Shown one piece after another: positions 25,499 through 34,422 of a DNA stretch of 64,000 bases. The translations under genes and the position numbers were made by a program. Where the stretch lies: assembly GCA_028066355.1 (NCBI GenBank), contig JALCBP010000001.1:62001-126000 (forward strand), read 5' to 3'. Position 1 is the first letter of the stretch, and the number at the start of each line of letters is the position of its first letter. This DNA comes from UBA1268 sp002694955 (GTDB taxonomy: Bacteria > Planctomycetota > Planctomycetia > Pirellulales > UBA1268). The notes under the pieces are model-generated. The model saw only the letters and a program-made list of their open reading frames with translations. It did not search any database and was not told the DNA's origin.

Positions 25499-26434
25499 CT
25501 AGCCCACTTGAGAACCAACTGGCTTGGGAATCAAACCCTCCCAAACCCCCCCAAAAACTTCTTCCGCAGGACCGGACATGAAAACGGAACCATGCCCATC
25601 CCAAGACAACTCGAGCTCTCCCCCTGGCAACTCTGCCCTGATTAGTTCATCGGTGCGGTGAGTTAGCCTCCCAGCAACACACACCGCTGAAGCACCGGTA
25701 CCACACGCTTGGGTGATCCCGCTCCCTCGCTCCCACGTGATCATCTTTACCCGATTCTTTGATTGGCACTCGACAAAATGGACATTAACCCGTTGAGGGA
25801 AGAAACTATTGTTTTCAATGATCGGCCCAATGGTTTCAAGCGGGACTTGCTCGACATCACCGCAATAAAAGATTGCATGCGGATTTCCCATCGATACGCA
25901 TGTCATGCGAGCGTCTAACTTTGCAGAGTCCCACCAGCCAGAGTGATTACCAATAACTGCTGAGCGAAGATCAATAATAGGGCCATGCACAAGAGAAGAG
26001 TTAACTGGAATATCTTCTGGATTTAGCAGCGGCTGTCCCATATCAACCCTAACTTGACTAAGAGTCGGACTTGAACGTGATACGACAAGATCGAGAATCC
26101 CTCGCCCTGTCTCAATAGCCAAGCGACCAGGTGCTGCATAGCCACGGGACACTACTATGTGCCCTACACATCTAACACCGTTTCCACACATCTCGGACTC
26201 ACTACCATCGGCATTAAACATTCGCATTCTTGCCACCGCGCGATGTGATGGCTCGACAAGTATCAGGCCATCTCCACCAATACCACGGTGCCTATCAGCA
26301 AGCAGGCATGCGAGAGCGGCTGGATCAAATGACGCTGATTCAGTGAACCGATCGATATAAACATAGTCGTTGCCGAGGCCATGCATTTTTATAAACGAAA
26401 GACCTTGACCGGCGATGCTGTCATCCTGAGTCAC
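25499..26434 (-). CDS. dapF: Diaminopimelate epimerase
   Basis: Converts LL-diaminopimelate to meso-DAP for lysine and peptidoglycan synthesis. The 311-residue protein has the N-terminal FIKMHGLGNDYVYID block, the first active-site cysteine in MCGNGVRCVGH and the second in ACGTGASAVC. The start is GTG at 26434: AAGGAG lies 9 bases upstream, and the next internal methionine is residue 19, inside the conserved N-terminus. It lies 145 bases downstream of the large AsmA-like gene on the same strand. The palindrome CACAATGATTGTG (26536-26548) sits in its leader. The gene implies DAP-type peptidoglycan, a point of interest because planctomycetes were long thought to lack a wall. Confidence 0.96.
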   Translation of the reverse strand: MTQDDSIAGQGLSFIKMHGLGNDYVYIDRFTESASFDPAALACLLADRHRGIGGDGLILVEPSHRAVARMRMFNADGSESEMCGNGVRCVGHIVVSRGYAAPGRLAIETGRGILDLVVSRSSPTLSQVRVDMGQPLLNPEDIPVNSSLVHGPIIDLRSAVIGNHSGWWDSAKLDARMTCVSMGNPHAIFYCGDVEQVPLETIGPIIENNSFFPQRVNVHFVECQSKNRVKMITWERGSGITQACGTGASAVCVAGRLTHRTDELIRAELPGGELELSWDGHGSVFMSGPAEEVFGGVWEGLIPKPVGSQVG

Positions 26435-26535
26435 TTCATCCCGCTCCTTTAAGAAATTTTACTTACAGTACAATTGTCCAATAGGAGATACTACTACTTC
26501 TATTCAATCCTATCGAGCACCCAGTCACGGACACG

Positions 26536-26548
26536 CACAATGATTGTG
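26536..26548. promoter_or_regulatory. Perfect palindrome in the dapF leader
   Basis: CACAAT-G-ATTGTG is an exact inverted repeat 102-114 bases upstream of the dapF start. A second, 8-base palindrome ACAATTGT lies at 26470-26477. They may be operator half-sites with the shared core ACAAT; no regulator is identified. Confidence 0.3.
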
Positions 26549-26579
26549 ACATACCCAACGGCGATCTATATCATCCCAG

Positions 26580-29500
26580 CTACAAGTCACTTCCACTGCC
26601 TACTTTGGACTGGACTGGCCAACTAGCCGTCCGTCGAGGCCTCGCTTTTTCTTGTCGCTGCGACTGCAACTTTTGTATTGCTGCAGCAAGTGTAGGGAAT
26701 GCTTCGGTCGAAAGCTCGGGCGAGCTTAAAGAGCCATCAACGTGCAAAAGGAGAAACTGACCGCTGGCACCGCCGAGCATGCGTTTCATTGCTGGAAGTT
26801 GCTCTTCGGCGTCTCCCATTATCGACCGGAAAGTCATCTGAACGTTGCCGTCAAAACCAACCTCTCCATTCCCAACCAGACTAATCGCATCTCCTGCTAA
26901 TTCAATTTCATCAAGGTATGCATGAGGGCCTGCAATACGAAACTGAATGAAACTCGAACCAAAAGCATTCAGGTCCGGTGATTTCACTCGGAGCATCTTA
27001 AGCATTGCTACTACAAGGGGAAGTTCATAAACATCTGCATCCCGAATCCGCAGTTGACCATGACCGCGGAACGAGTGTGTTCCGGCACGCGTACCACTCA
27101 TCTCAACCGAACCAAAAACCCTCCCTTTCGAACGATGTGGACTTCCGTGGGAATCACACACAAGTCGCTCAAGATCTGCATCAGTGAGGGTGGCTGCGAC
27201 CGTAAACCCCCCGAGTCCAGAAGAGCTCGCCATTCCATCAACTTCTATTTTTCCTCCAGCTACCTTTGCGGAAAGTCGACGAGGCGTCATGCCGTCGGAC
27301 ACTGTCATCGCCCCAAATCGAACTCCGGACTGATCCATTAGAATTGGACCTCTAACCTGAGTAAGCTGGACACCTTGCCATATCGCGCTGTCTAAATCTA
27401 TTTCCCCAACAGCAGACCATCTCTGCCCATCAGTATTGCCTTGCAGATTCAGGCCACCATGGACATTATTCAGTGCCACGCCGACGTCAAAGCACCCCTG
27501 CTCTACATCAAGGTGACAATTCCAAGAAGCCGCGCAACGACGCTTTGTTTGATCGCTTTCTTGCGGCAAATTTGTGGAGTAAACATCGAGACTACCGTCA
27601 ATTGAAAGCAATCCGGTCTGGCCTACGGTTGCTAATGCTTTCTGCAAACCGCTAGGTAAAGCACGCAACAATTCATGATCAGCCCGAAATCGGTCAGCTG
27701 ACAGATGGGAAAGCGACACATGCCAACTTCCGTCTGACAAAAATCGACAGTTTCCTTCGGTAGTGACAGTCGTACGAGCATGAACACCTCGCCATTTGGA
27801 GAGTTGAAGAAGACCGTCATTCCAGCTAAGCCTGCCTTGCAGTTGCTCTAATCGGTACGGAAACCATGCTGGCTCGATCGACACAGTATCGGCGTGTGGA
27901 GTTGCATCAAGGATGACCTCTGTCTTTTTTTGCCCGACGGGATGTCTTACCGTTGCAATAAAATCTGCTTTTCCTCTTGGCGCAAGGTCGTCCCAAAATC
28001 GACCGATACCGGCGGGTAGCGCATCTCGCAATTCCTGATCCAACACAACCTCACTACCAGCTAATTCCAGCGTGAGCACACCTTGTTCCCCTGCACTTCG
28101 ATCAAGATAGCCAGAGCAATGAACTATTCCGGTATCATTCCGGCCTGTTATTTCCGTAAGAGACCAGTTTTCTCCCGCCATCTGCACAGCCCCCTGAACA
28201 TTCGTCAGAGGGTACGGAAAACTGACATCCTTGATAGTGCAGTCCCTAAGCCTGATGTCAAGTGAATTAAAGTGACCTTTTGGAAACTTGGGGGAACGAT
28301 CTTGGCGAAAGACGAAGTCGAACGCTCCATCGGCATGCAGTCGCTCTAAGATATCTGCCCCTCGTGCGGGCATTGCTGTCAACAATCTCTCGTCGATCGG
28401 TATATCTCTACCGCGAACCTCAACGTGCCCTACCGAACCAGCTTCTGTCAATTGAACCACACCATTCACGTGAACAGGATTTCCTCCCGCCTGCCCTGTC
28501 AGGTGCATAGTAAGTTCTTTGTCTTTAAGAATCACAGTACCAACGGTTCTATCCAGCCGGTACGGAAATCGATAATGAGTCAATGCAATGTTGCGGCATC
28601 GAATCGACACATGAGGTGTCATATAACCATTCTTCCGATTTACCTCGGCACGAACATCAACCTCACCCTGGGGGAGTAGTTTTTGCCAGTGCCCCAACCA
28701 ATCAGATGGTAGAAATGGTTGCCATTGCCTACCTACGGCAAGCCGCTCGGCTTCTAGCAGACATTCGAAATCAGCTTGCTCCGACCATCCCGCAATCTTT
28801 GCAGACCCCTGGAAATGAGTGCCTCCTGACTGGGCAACAATGGATTGTATTTCAAATCCATTCTGATTCGCCGTAAACGTTGCTGAGATATCAGACAATG
28901 GAAACGGCAACCGTTGGTGCTCAAAGCGTCCATCAGTCATGTGACCGTGTACATCAAATATCGTTTCAGCGAGAGCATCCATCGACCCAGCAGCAGACAG
29001 TGACAGTGACAGTCGCATGCTCAGGCTATCGATCGCTTTTCTCCACCAAGTATCTTCAACGAACTGCACTGGTATCAAAGAAAAAAGCCCTGACTGAAAA
29101 TCAAATTCCTGAAGACCTGCCTCTACCTTAAACCGCTTTGCAGAAAGAGACACCGCGCCAGAAACGGCAAACTGTTCAATAGTCTGTCCGTTAAGACTCA
29201 TCTTCATCTTTGACCACGTTATCCCCTCGCTGTCAGTTAAACCTGTTTCTAGTTCAAGCCTCCCCTGCTGAAATGTTTCTTGAAAAGAGGTCGCGATATC
29301 CTCGTAAAGTATTGTGGCCGCTTCAACAGAAACTGGAACGACAATATTTCCACCTGAACTGCCAAGAAGTTTTTGAATATTCCATGTGCCATCATGAAAA
29401 TGAACTGCATGCAATGTTGGCCGAACCACTCTGATAGCTTTGATATCTGGCTGACTGATCGCAAGGCTTGCTAAGGTGGCATCACATGCGAGGTGCACTT

Positions 29501-29774
29501 CATCGACTCGTAAAACCTGTTGCCAATCATCAGGCAAGTTCCTGTCGATAAATGACAGCCCACGAACTACTATTCCTTTTCCTTTACTGAGACTGGCCTG
29601 CTGCACATTTACCTGCAGACCGGGAAACCGTTCAGCAAGCACGTCCTGGACGCGTGCACAAATCTCGTCATTGATACGGCTTGTCCCTACAGCGACTGCC
29701 GCTACAACTCCTGCAAATGTAAGAGGGATTGCCCAACGGACAAGCGACCACAGCAAGTCTGAGAGACTGTTCAC
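26580..29774 (-). CDS. Very large AsmA/TamB-like envelope protein
   Basis: A protein of about 1064 residues with one N-terminal membrane helix (WAIPLTFAGVVAAVAVG) and a long, repetitive beta-rich body. It has recurring strand-loop units such as GVVQLTEAG, HVEVRGRDIP and QVRGPILMDQSGV, and an AsmA-like C-terminal part (LPLVVAMLKML, SFIQFRIAGP, DAISLVGNGEVGFDGNVQMTF). Proteins with this plan are thought to bridge the periplasm and move lipids or assemble outer-membrane components. I chose GTG 29774 (AGGG six bases upstream) over the TTG at 29780. It sits between tilS and dapF on the same strand. Assignment to a named subfamily is not possible by eye. Confidence 0.85.
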   Translation of the reverse strand: MNSLSDLLWSLVRWAIPLTFAGVVAAVAVGTSRINDEICARVQDVLAERFPGLQVNVQQASLSKGKGIVVRGLSFIDRNLPDDWQQVLRVDEVHLACDATLASLAISQPDIKAIRVVRPTLHAVHFHDGTWNIQKLLGSSGGNIVVPVSVEAATILYEDIATSFQETFQQGRLELETGLTDSEGITWSKMKMSLNGQTIEQFAVSGAVSLSAKRFKVEAGLQEFDFQSGLFSLIPVQFVEDTWWRKAIDSLSMRLSLSLSAAGSMDALAETIFDVHGHMTDGRFEHQRLPFPLSDISATFTANQNGFEIQSIVAQSGGTHFQGSAKIAGWSEQADFECLLEAERLAVGRQWQPFLPSDWLGHWQKLLPQGEVDVRAEVNRKNGYMTPHVSIRCRNIALTHYRFPYRLDRTVGTVILKDKELTMHLTGQAGGNPVHVNGVVQLTEAGSVGHVEVRGRDIPIDERLLTAMPARGADILERLHADGAFDFVFRQDRSPKFPKGHFNSLDIRLRDCTIKDVSFPYPLTNVQGAVQMAGENWSLTEITGRNDTGIVHCSGYLDRSAGEQGVLTLELAGSEVVLDQELRDALPAGIGRFWDDLAPRGKADFIATVRHPVGQKKTEVILDATPHADTVSIEPAWFPYRLEQLQGRLSWNDGLLQLSKWRGVHARTTVTTEGNCRFLSDGSWHVSLSHLSADRFRADHELLRALPSGLQKALATVGQTGLLSIDGSLDVYSTNLPQESDQTKRRCAASWNCHLDVEQGCFDVGVALNNVHGGLNLQGNTDGQRWSAVGEIDLDSAIWQGVQLTQVRGPILMDQSGVRFGAMTVSDGMTPRRLSAKVAGGKIEVDGMASSSGLGGFTVAATLTDADLERLVCDSHGSPHRSKGRVFGSVEMSGTRAGTHSFRGHGQLRIRDADVYELPLVVAMLKMLRVKSPDLNAFGSSFIQFRIAGPHAYLDEIELAGDAISLVGNGEVGFDGNVQMTFRSIMGDAEEQLPAMKRMLGGASGQFLLLHVDGSLSSPELSTEAFPTLAAAIQKLQSQRQEKARPRRTASWPVQSKVGSGSDL

Positions 29775-29802
29775 GTGCAACCCTAGAAAATTTGTATGCC
29801 TG

Positions 29803-30024
29803 CTAGACTAAGATGAAGGTAGGGGACGATAGAAGTGACGACTCTTGGCGGTCAAGACACCAATACGAGCACACCCTCCCCTCGCCCCCCCCAAGCTCCT
29901 GCTGTTGCCCATCTTTCGCAGGCCACCAACGCAAGTCATCCCAATATGGAATTCCTTTATTTTTGAGAGACCCTGCTTCAGTGGGAGGCATTTCGCATGG
30001 TGTCTCTAAGTGTGTGCTAGCCAT
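29803..30024 (-). CDS. Doubtful 73-residue ORF between tilS and the AsmA-like gene
   Basis: ATG 30024 overlaps the last 8 bases of tilS and the frame ends 28 bases before the chosen GTG start of the AsmA-like gene, so the position would suit an operon member. The product is tryptophan- and glycine-rich (IPYWDDLRWWPAKDG, ELGGGEGR). No family, signal or helix is recognised. A G8 run (29885-29892, read as C8 on the plus strand) lies inside it. It may simply be an open frame in spacer DNA. Confidence 0.25.
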   Translation of the reverse strand: MASTHLETPCEMPPTEAGSLKNKGIPYWDDLRWWPAKDGQQQELGGGEGRVCSYWCLDRQESSLLSSPTFILV

Positions 30025-31051
30025 GCCCCTGAATCGAAAGACCGTTTCTCATAAGGCGGGCATGAATCCCACCGGGCAGATCGACTGCCTGTGGAGCAGT
30101 ATTTTTTCTCAAACTGCCAAAAAAAATCATTGCTGTTAACAGCTTCAGATGTCGGCTTGAGAGCTCTTGCCGTGGCCAACCTTTTCTTCTCCAAATTTCA
30201 ATCAACGCCTCGGGCATAATATCCGTATCATCCCCCACCCGTTTTTGATGAATGATAATTCCACCATCGGGCCTCTGCTCAACACTCTTTTCTATGAGTT
30301 CCTCGACTAGCCTTGAACGAGACGATACCGCCACACTCGCTTGCTCTCCAAATCGAACCAGAGACTCTACTACAGCCGGATAAGGCCCCAATTCAGCCTC
30401 TGCCAAGACATGATGGCGAAGAAAATTTCTGGCAAAACACAGCTGATTATTGGACCCATCCTCTTGCCATTCTTGCCCAATGGACTCGAGGAATTTCCGT
30501 GGCATCTGCCTCCTTATTTTTAATAACGGACGCACTAAACTCACACCTTCGCAGAGCTCTCGTGCTCCTGCCATACCCGCCACCCCACCGAGGCCAGTTC
30601 CACGCAAAAGACGATGCAATATTGTTTCTGCCTGATCATCACGGGTATGACCAACGGCAACATGTCTTGCACCAACCTCAAGGGCTACCTTAGTAAAAAA
30701 ATCATAGCGGAGCTGCCTGGCCACTGCCTCAGTACCAAGGCCGGGCTGTTTCTTGGCTGCTTCCCGAACACAAACTTTTATCCAATAACAAGGAAAGCCA
30801 AGCCCCCTAGCATGACGAACAACAAACTCCCGATCGCGTGTAGCCTCAGGGCGAAGGTCATATTCAACATGAGCAACGGCTACCGATGGATTTTCCTCTT
30901 GCCTGGAAAGCTCCGCCAAGCTGAATAAGAGCGCCATACTATCGGCCCCACCAGAAACGCCAATAATGACTGGCTGCTGCCAATCCCAGCTCGATGGCAA
31001 CCCACAAGAAACGTCAGTTGAAAATTCTGAGAGTCCGTCGTTAATGCTCAT
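30017..31051 (-). CDS. tilS: tRNA(Ile)-lysidine synthase
   Basis: Modifies the wobble cytidine of the AUA-reading tRNA-Ile to lysidine with ATP, so that Ile rather than Met is inserted. The 344 residues carry the PP-loop signature VIIGVSGGADSMALL at about residue 28, then VAVAHVEYDLR, VAVGHTRDDQAETILHRLLRGTG (typical TilS block) and IRRQMPRKFLE. The C-terminal domain is short compared with E. coli (432 residues), as in several other phyla. It starts at ATG 31051 (MSINDGLSEF) and is divergent from the lipoprotein gene across a 237-base gap. Confidence 0.95.
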   Translation of the reverse strand: MSINDGLSEFSTDVSCGLPSSWDWQQPVIIGVSGGADSMALLFSLAELSRQEENPSVAVAHVEYDLRPEATRDREFVVRHARGLGFPCYWIKVCVREAAKKQPGLGTEAVARQLRYDFFTKVALEVGARHVAVGHTRDDQAETILHRLLRGTGLGGVAGMAGARELCEGVSLVRPLLKIRRQMPRKFLESIGQEWQEDGSNNQLCFARNFLRHHVLAEAELGPYPAVVESLVRFGEQASVAVSSRSRLVEELIEKSVEQRPDGGIIIHQKRVGDDTDIMPEALIEIWRRKGWPRQELSSRHLKLLTAMIFFGSLRKNTAPQAVDLPGGIHARLMRNGLSIQGHG

Positions 31052-31288
31052 TGCTCAATACACATTGTCAATAATTAACAGATTTGAGCCTCTGCCATTT
31101 AGTTACCACTCGCGGGCAGGCCTCCTCTCTTCTCCAGCCTACCACGCCGACCAAAACCATTGGTATTAGCGAACTCTAAAAGGGCAGATCAGATCTTCAT
31201 GAAATGAACTGCCGTTGAGATCGAACGGACTTTCCCGCTAACCTCCCCACATTAAACAGTTCTAGTTCCACGTCACTGAGGAAACATA

Positions 31289-31945
31289 ATGAATCTACTA
31301 TCCGGACGTACCGTTAATCAGTCTGTCTGGATCTGCCTCCTAAGTTGCTGGCTCATTTTAACCGCAAGTGGATGTTCGACTGTACTAACTGTTGCCTACT
31401 TATTCCACCCAGAAGATGTTGCAGCTGAATATAGTGGGCTTCGGGGAAAGCATGTGGTGGTTGTATGCAAACCAATTGTTGAACTCGAGTTTACAGATGC
31501 TGGGACTGCCCGTGAACTTGCTGAACGCATTGGTGCAAACATTCGTGAAAATGTTCGTGGTGTAAAAATAATCAGTCAGCAAGAAGTATCACGATGGCTT
31601 GATGAAAATGCTTGGGTCGACTACTCAACCCTTGGGAAATCCGTTGATGCCGATCTTGTGGTTGGAATCGACCTTAACCACTTTTCATTGCACGAAGGAT
31701 CGACGCTTTACCGAGGAAGAACAACTGTTCACATGCAGGTCCATGACATCAAAGATGACCTGATTGTATTTGACAAGAGAATGGAAGATTTTACATTCCC
31801 AGCAGACAGCGCCATACCAACGTCCGATCAGTCAGAGCAACAGTTTCGTGGACTGTTCTTACGAATCTTAGCAAGCCGTCTTTCGCGATGTTTTCATGCC
31901 TATGAAAGTCGAGCTCATTTTGCTGAAGAAAATCTCATCTATTAA
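31289..31945 (+). CDS. Putative lipoprotein of unknown function
   Basis: A 218-residue protein with a type II signal sequence: SVWICLLSCWLILTASGC, where Cys ends the lipobox and would be lipidated. The mature part begins STVLTVAYLFHPEDVAAEYSG and contains an alpha/beta pattern (HVVVVCKPIVELE, ELAERIGANIRENVRG, DLVVGIDLNHFSLHEG) similar to proteins that scan the envelope for stress or assemble complexes. I cannot name a family. GAGGAAA sits a few bases before the ATG, supporting the start. It is divergent from tilS, converges with the VWA gene and is followed by a bulged hairpin and two perfect hairpins. Confidence 0.78.
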   Translation: MNLLSGRTVNQSVWICLLSCWLILTASGCSTVLTVAYLFHPEDVAAEYSGLRGKHVVVVCKPIVELEFTDAGTARELAERIGANIRENVRGVKIISQQEVSRWLDENAWVDYSTLGKSVDADLVVGIDLNHFSLHEGSTLYRGRTTVHMQVHDIKDDLIVFDKRMEDFTFPADSAIPTSDQSEQQFRGLFLRILASRLSRCFHAYESRAHFAEENLIY

Positions 31946-31951
31946 AATAGT

Positions 31952-31983
31952 TCGTGACTTCATGAAATCTGATTCATGCACGA
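31952..31983 (+). terminator. Bulged hairpin right after the lipoprotein stop
   Basis: TCGTG (31952-31956) and CATGAA (31961-31966) pair with TTCATG (31973-31978) and CACGA (31979-31983), giving an 11-bp stem with a 4-base bulge and a 6-base loop. It begins 7 bases after the stop codon. No T-run follows on the plus strand, so it may slow or end transcription only with help. Confidence 0.35.
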
Positions 31984-32059
31984 GCTAGTGGCCGAACAAG
32001 AGCCATGTACCTTAATCTCTAAAAAATACTGCCGGCCAGCGATCGTTAGCGAAGCCGAA

Positions 32060-32093
32060 ACGACAATACGGTGTCGTGATCAGCAAGGCTGAT
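32060..32093. other. Two adjacent perfect hairpins downstream of the VWA gene
   Basis: ACGACA (32060-32065) pairs with TGTCGT (32072-32077), and one base later ATCAGC (32079-32084) pairs with GCTGAT (32088-32093). Both stems are exact, with 6- and 3-base loops. They lie in the 171-base gap between converging genes and could be a terminator pair or a small structured RNA. Confidence 0.35.
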
Positions 32094-32116
32094 TATAAGA
32101 ATTACGTACACACCAC

Positions 32117-34162
32117 CTATATGCGTTTCAGATTCCGCTTCGGCATTGGTGGACCAAGCGATCGCGGCTTGTCGTCACGTGGCATCGGCCTGTTGTTATT
32201 GCCAGGCGGCCGCGGCTTGGGAGGATCGTTTATACCTGTGTGAATTTCACCCCACGCGTACCCTAGAGGTCGACCGATCTCACGCTTCGCGAGGAATGCC
32301 CAAGGAGTCCCAGGATGATCCTCTATCACACGTTCCAGATACTCACGAGCTTGATTTGCAAATTTTTCCGTGCGTGAACCAACATCTACAACGTCGCTAG
32401 GACGCAACACCCACGTGTCACTTGTAGGTTGCTGAAATTGCATGCCAGATTTTGCTCGAGCAAGCATAAGATTGTATGCATCTGTACGAACCTTCATTGC
32501 CAAAATTCGGCCCATCGCAAGATCGAAACCAGCCTTCCAACGCTCCTCTTCAATGCTCTCTCTGTCCGGAATCCCACGTAACAACTGTCCGTAGATTGCA
32601 TCTATTCTTGGCTGCAAAACAGCGGCGCTTCTTTGAGCCAACGAAAGAAGGTTGGCCAGTTCGCCTTCACTTTTTTTGGGGAATACTGTCTCAGGAGAAA
32701 CCATCGGTTTTAGATTCGTCGCTGCTGCTGCTGACACCAGTGCTTGCTTTGCCGCATTAGACGCCACTTTCTGTTTTAACTTTGCGGCTGATATATAGTC
32801 TGGCTGATAATCACGAAGTAACACCGGATCAAAAAAATAACGAATACGTGAGGCCATTGGTGCCGTCGCCTGATCAGGCACACGGCCACGAAGGTTGCGA
32901 TTTGCATGAACTGCGATATAGACACCACCCGTTTGGTAACAAAGCTTTGACAAACTAAATGGGCCAAACCCTGAATCAATTGCTTCATTCGAAAGTGAAT
33001 TATCACTTATTTGAATTGCTTCGGGAAACAGAGTTTCTGGCCCTTGCTCAACAACGGCCCAATCTTCAACCGATGCATATGTTGGATCAAATTCAACGTA
33101 CTTCATTTCAATAAACCGCTGACCAAAAGGTGCCGGCACGCCAACTACGCACACAGAAACACCCAATCGCCTACAAATTGTCGCAACCTGATCTGCAAGA
33201 GACTGATCGTCACCAACCTCATCTGTAAAAACAACAATCATCGCATTCGAACGACCAACCTGACGGGCAGCCTTTAAACGCTCTGCGGCCGCACGAATTG
33301 CAGTAAATGTTTTTTCGACACCACTATTATCTATCTCAATTCCTTGAATCGCTTCGACTACTTCACCAGAATTGCGTGTTGGCTTCTTCACCACAAATTG
33401 AAAACGCTGACCATACGCCAAAACAAGATTTGTCAATCCAGCCGGTGTATCACCCTCACCACCATGACTCAACTCACGAAACACCCTGTTTAAACGACTC
33501 GCAATCTCTTGACGCTGACCTGCAAGGCTCACGGACTGGTCAAACACCCAACACACGGTTGTTGGAGCATCTTCGAGCGAACGGGCAATTTCAAGACTGA
33601 GGCGATCAATCGCACCACTTGCTCCAGTTGTTGCCACACCAACATTCACACCAACTACTGTCTCAATAAGTTGATCTACCTCATTCGGCCCCATAGACTC
33701 GAATGTTATTGGTTCAATACGAACGTCATTCGAAGCAAGCATATTTTGCGGTGGAGGAATGAATGGAATATCTGCTTTGTTCGAAGACAATGCTTCTGCA
33801 ACTGTCACTCCTCGTTCACTCAAGGCACCAAGTTCTTGCAGGTCGACATCAGAAACTTCCAACTCTTCTGGCTCGAACACAAATTCTGGCTCTGGATCAG
33901 CGATTGATTGCTCAATCTGTATGACCGGAGCAGAGATAATTTGTGGATCGATCGTAATGCCAGCCAAACAAAGCAGGACAACCGTATGCAGTCCAAGACT
34001 TACGAACCACCCCGAGCGTCTATCCTGGCGTCTAGATTGATTCTTTTTGATACCCCCTGGCACTTGAGGTGGAGGGACGTCCTTAGAAGCAGAAACTGAT
34101 CGGAGCGAGGAATGAGGTACCGGCAACCGACTGTTGGATGATGAGAAATTAGTTGATTTCAT
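32117..34162 (-). CDS. Membrane-anchored von Willebrand factor A (VWA) domain protein
   Basis: A 681-residue protein. About 50 polar residues are followed by one hydrophobic helix (GWFVSLGLHTVVLLCLAGI), then an acidic linker rich in Glu/Asp and a VWA domain at about 205-360. The metal-site motif DxSxS is present (VFDQSVS), with a second acidic stretch VVFTDEVGDD. The C-terminal half is helical and ends in a proline/arginine-rich tail. VWA proteins with a single helix often act as scaffolds or chaperone partners in the envelope; no AAA partner (MoxR) is adjacent, so the role is open. It starts at ATG 34162. A TATAAT box on the minus strand lies 52 bases upstream. Confidence 0.85.
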   Translation of the reverse strand: MKSTNFSSSNSRLPVPHSSLRSVSASKDVPPPQVPGGIKKNQSRRQDRRSGWFVSLGLHTVVLLCLAGITIDPQIISAPVIQIEQSIADPEPEFVFEPEELEVSDVDLQELGALSERGVTVAEALSSNKADIPFIPPPQNMLASNDVRIEPITFESMGPNEVDQLIETVVGVNVGVATTGASGAIDRLSLEIARSLEDAPTTVCWVFDQSVSLAGQRQEIASRLNRVFRELSHGGEGDTPAGLTNLVLAYGQRFQFVVKKPTRNSGEVVEAIQGIEIDNSGVEKTFTAIRAAAERLKAARQVGRSNAMIVVFTDEVGDDQSLADQVATICRRLGVSVCVVGVPAPFGQRFIEMKYVEFDPTYASVEDWAVVEQGPETLFPEAIQISDNSLSNEAIDSGFGPFSLSKLCYQTGGVYIAVHANRNLRGRVPDQATAPMASRIRYFFDPVLLRDYQPDYISAAKLKQKVASNAAKQALVSAAAATNLKPMVSPETVFPKKSEGELANLLSLAQRSAAVLQPRIDAIYGQLLRGIPDRESIEEERWKAGFDLAMGRILAMKVRTDAYNLMLARAKSGMQFQQPTSDTWVLRPSDVVDVGSRTEKFANQAREYLERVIEDHPGTPWAFLAKREIGRPLGYAWGEIHTGINDPPKPRPPGNNNRPMPRDDKPRSLGPPMPKRNLKRI

Positions 34163-34213
34163 TACAAGCAGCCTGTCACAAGAAAGCTCTACAATTCAGA
34201 CGTATTTTGATAA

Positions 34214-34219
34214 ATTATA
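34214..34219 (-). promoter_or_regulatory. Possible -10 box for the VWA gene
   Basis: The minus strand reads TATAAT here, 52 bases before the VWA start codon. No good -35 hexamer was found at 16-18 bases, so support is limited to the -10 match. Confidence 0.3.
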
Positions 34220-34422
34220 CCTTTTTGCCAGCAAAATTTTCTTCCGGATGACTCCATATGATCTGTCTCGTCCAAAAAATTAATGATTTCCACTGTTATT
34301 TTCAGAACAAGCGAACAAAAAAGCCTACTACAGGCAGGTATTGTTTCATTCAAGAAGCATATTGGCATCCAATACAGACATCTGGGGAAATACTTTCCAA
34401 GCATATTATTGACAAAAAGATA

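Noticed and set aside
31212..31228. tRNA T-arm-like hairpin (5-bp stem, 7-base loop) between tilS and the lipoprotein
   Set aside because: The loop does not have the TTCRA order on either strand in the right register, and no acceptor or anticodon arm could be built around it.
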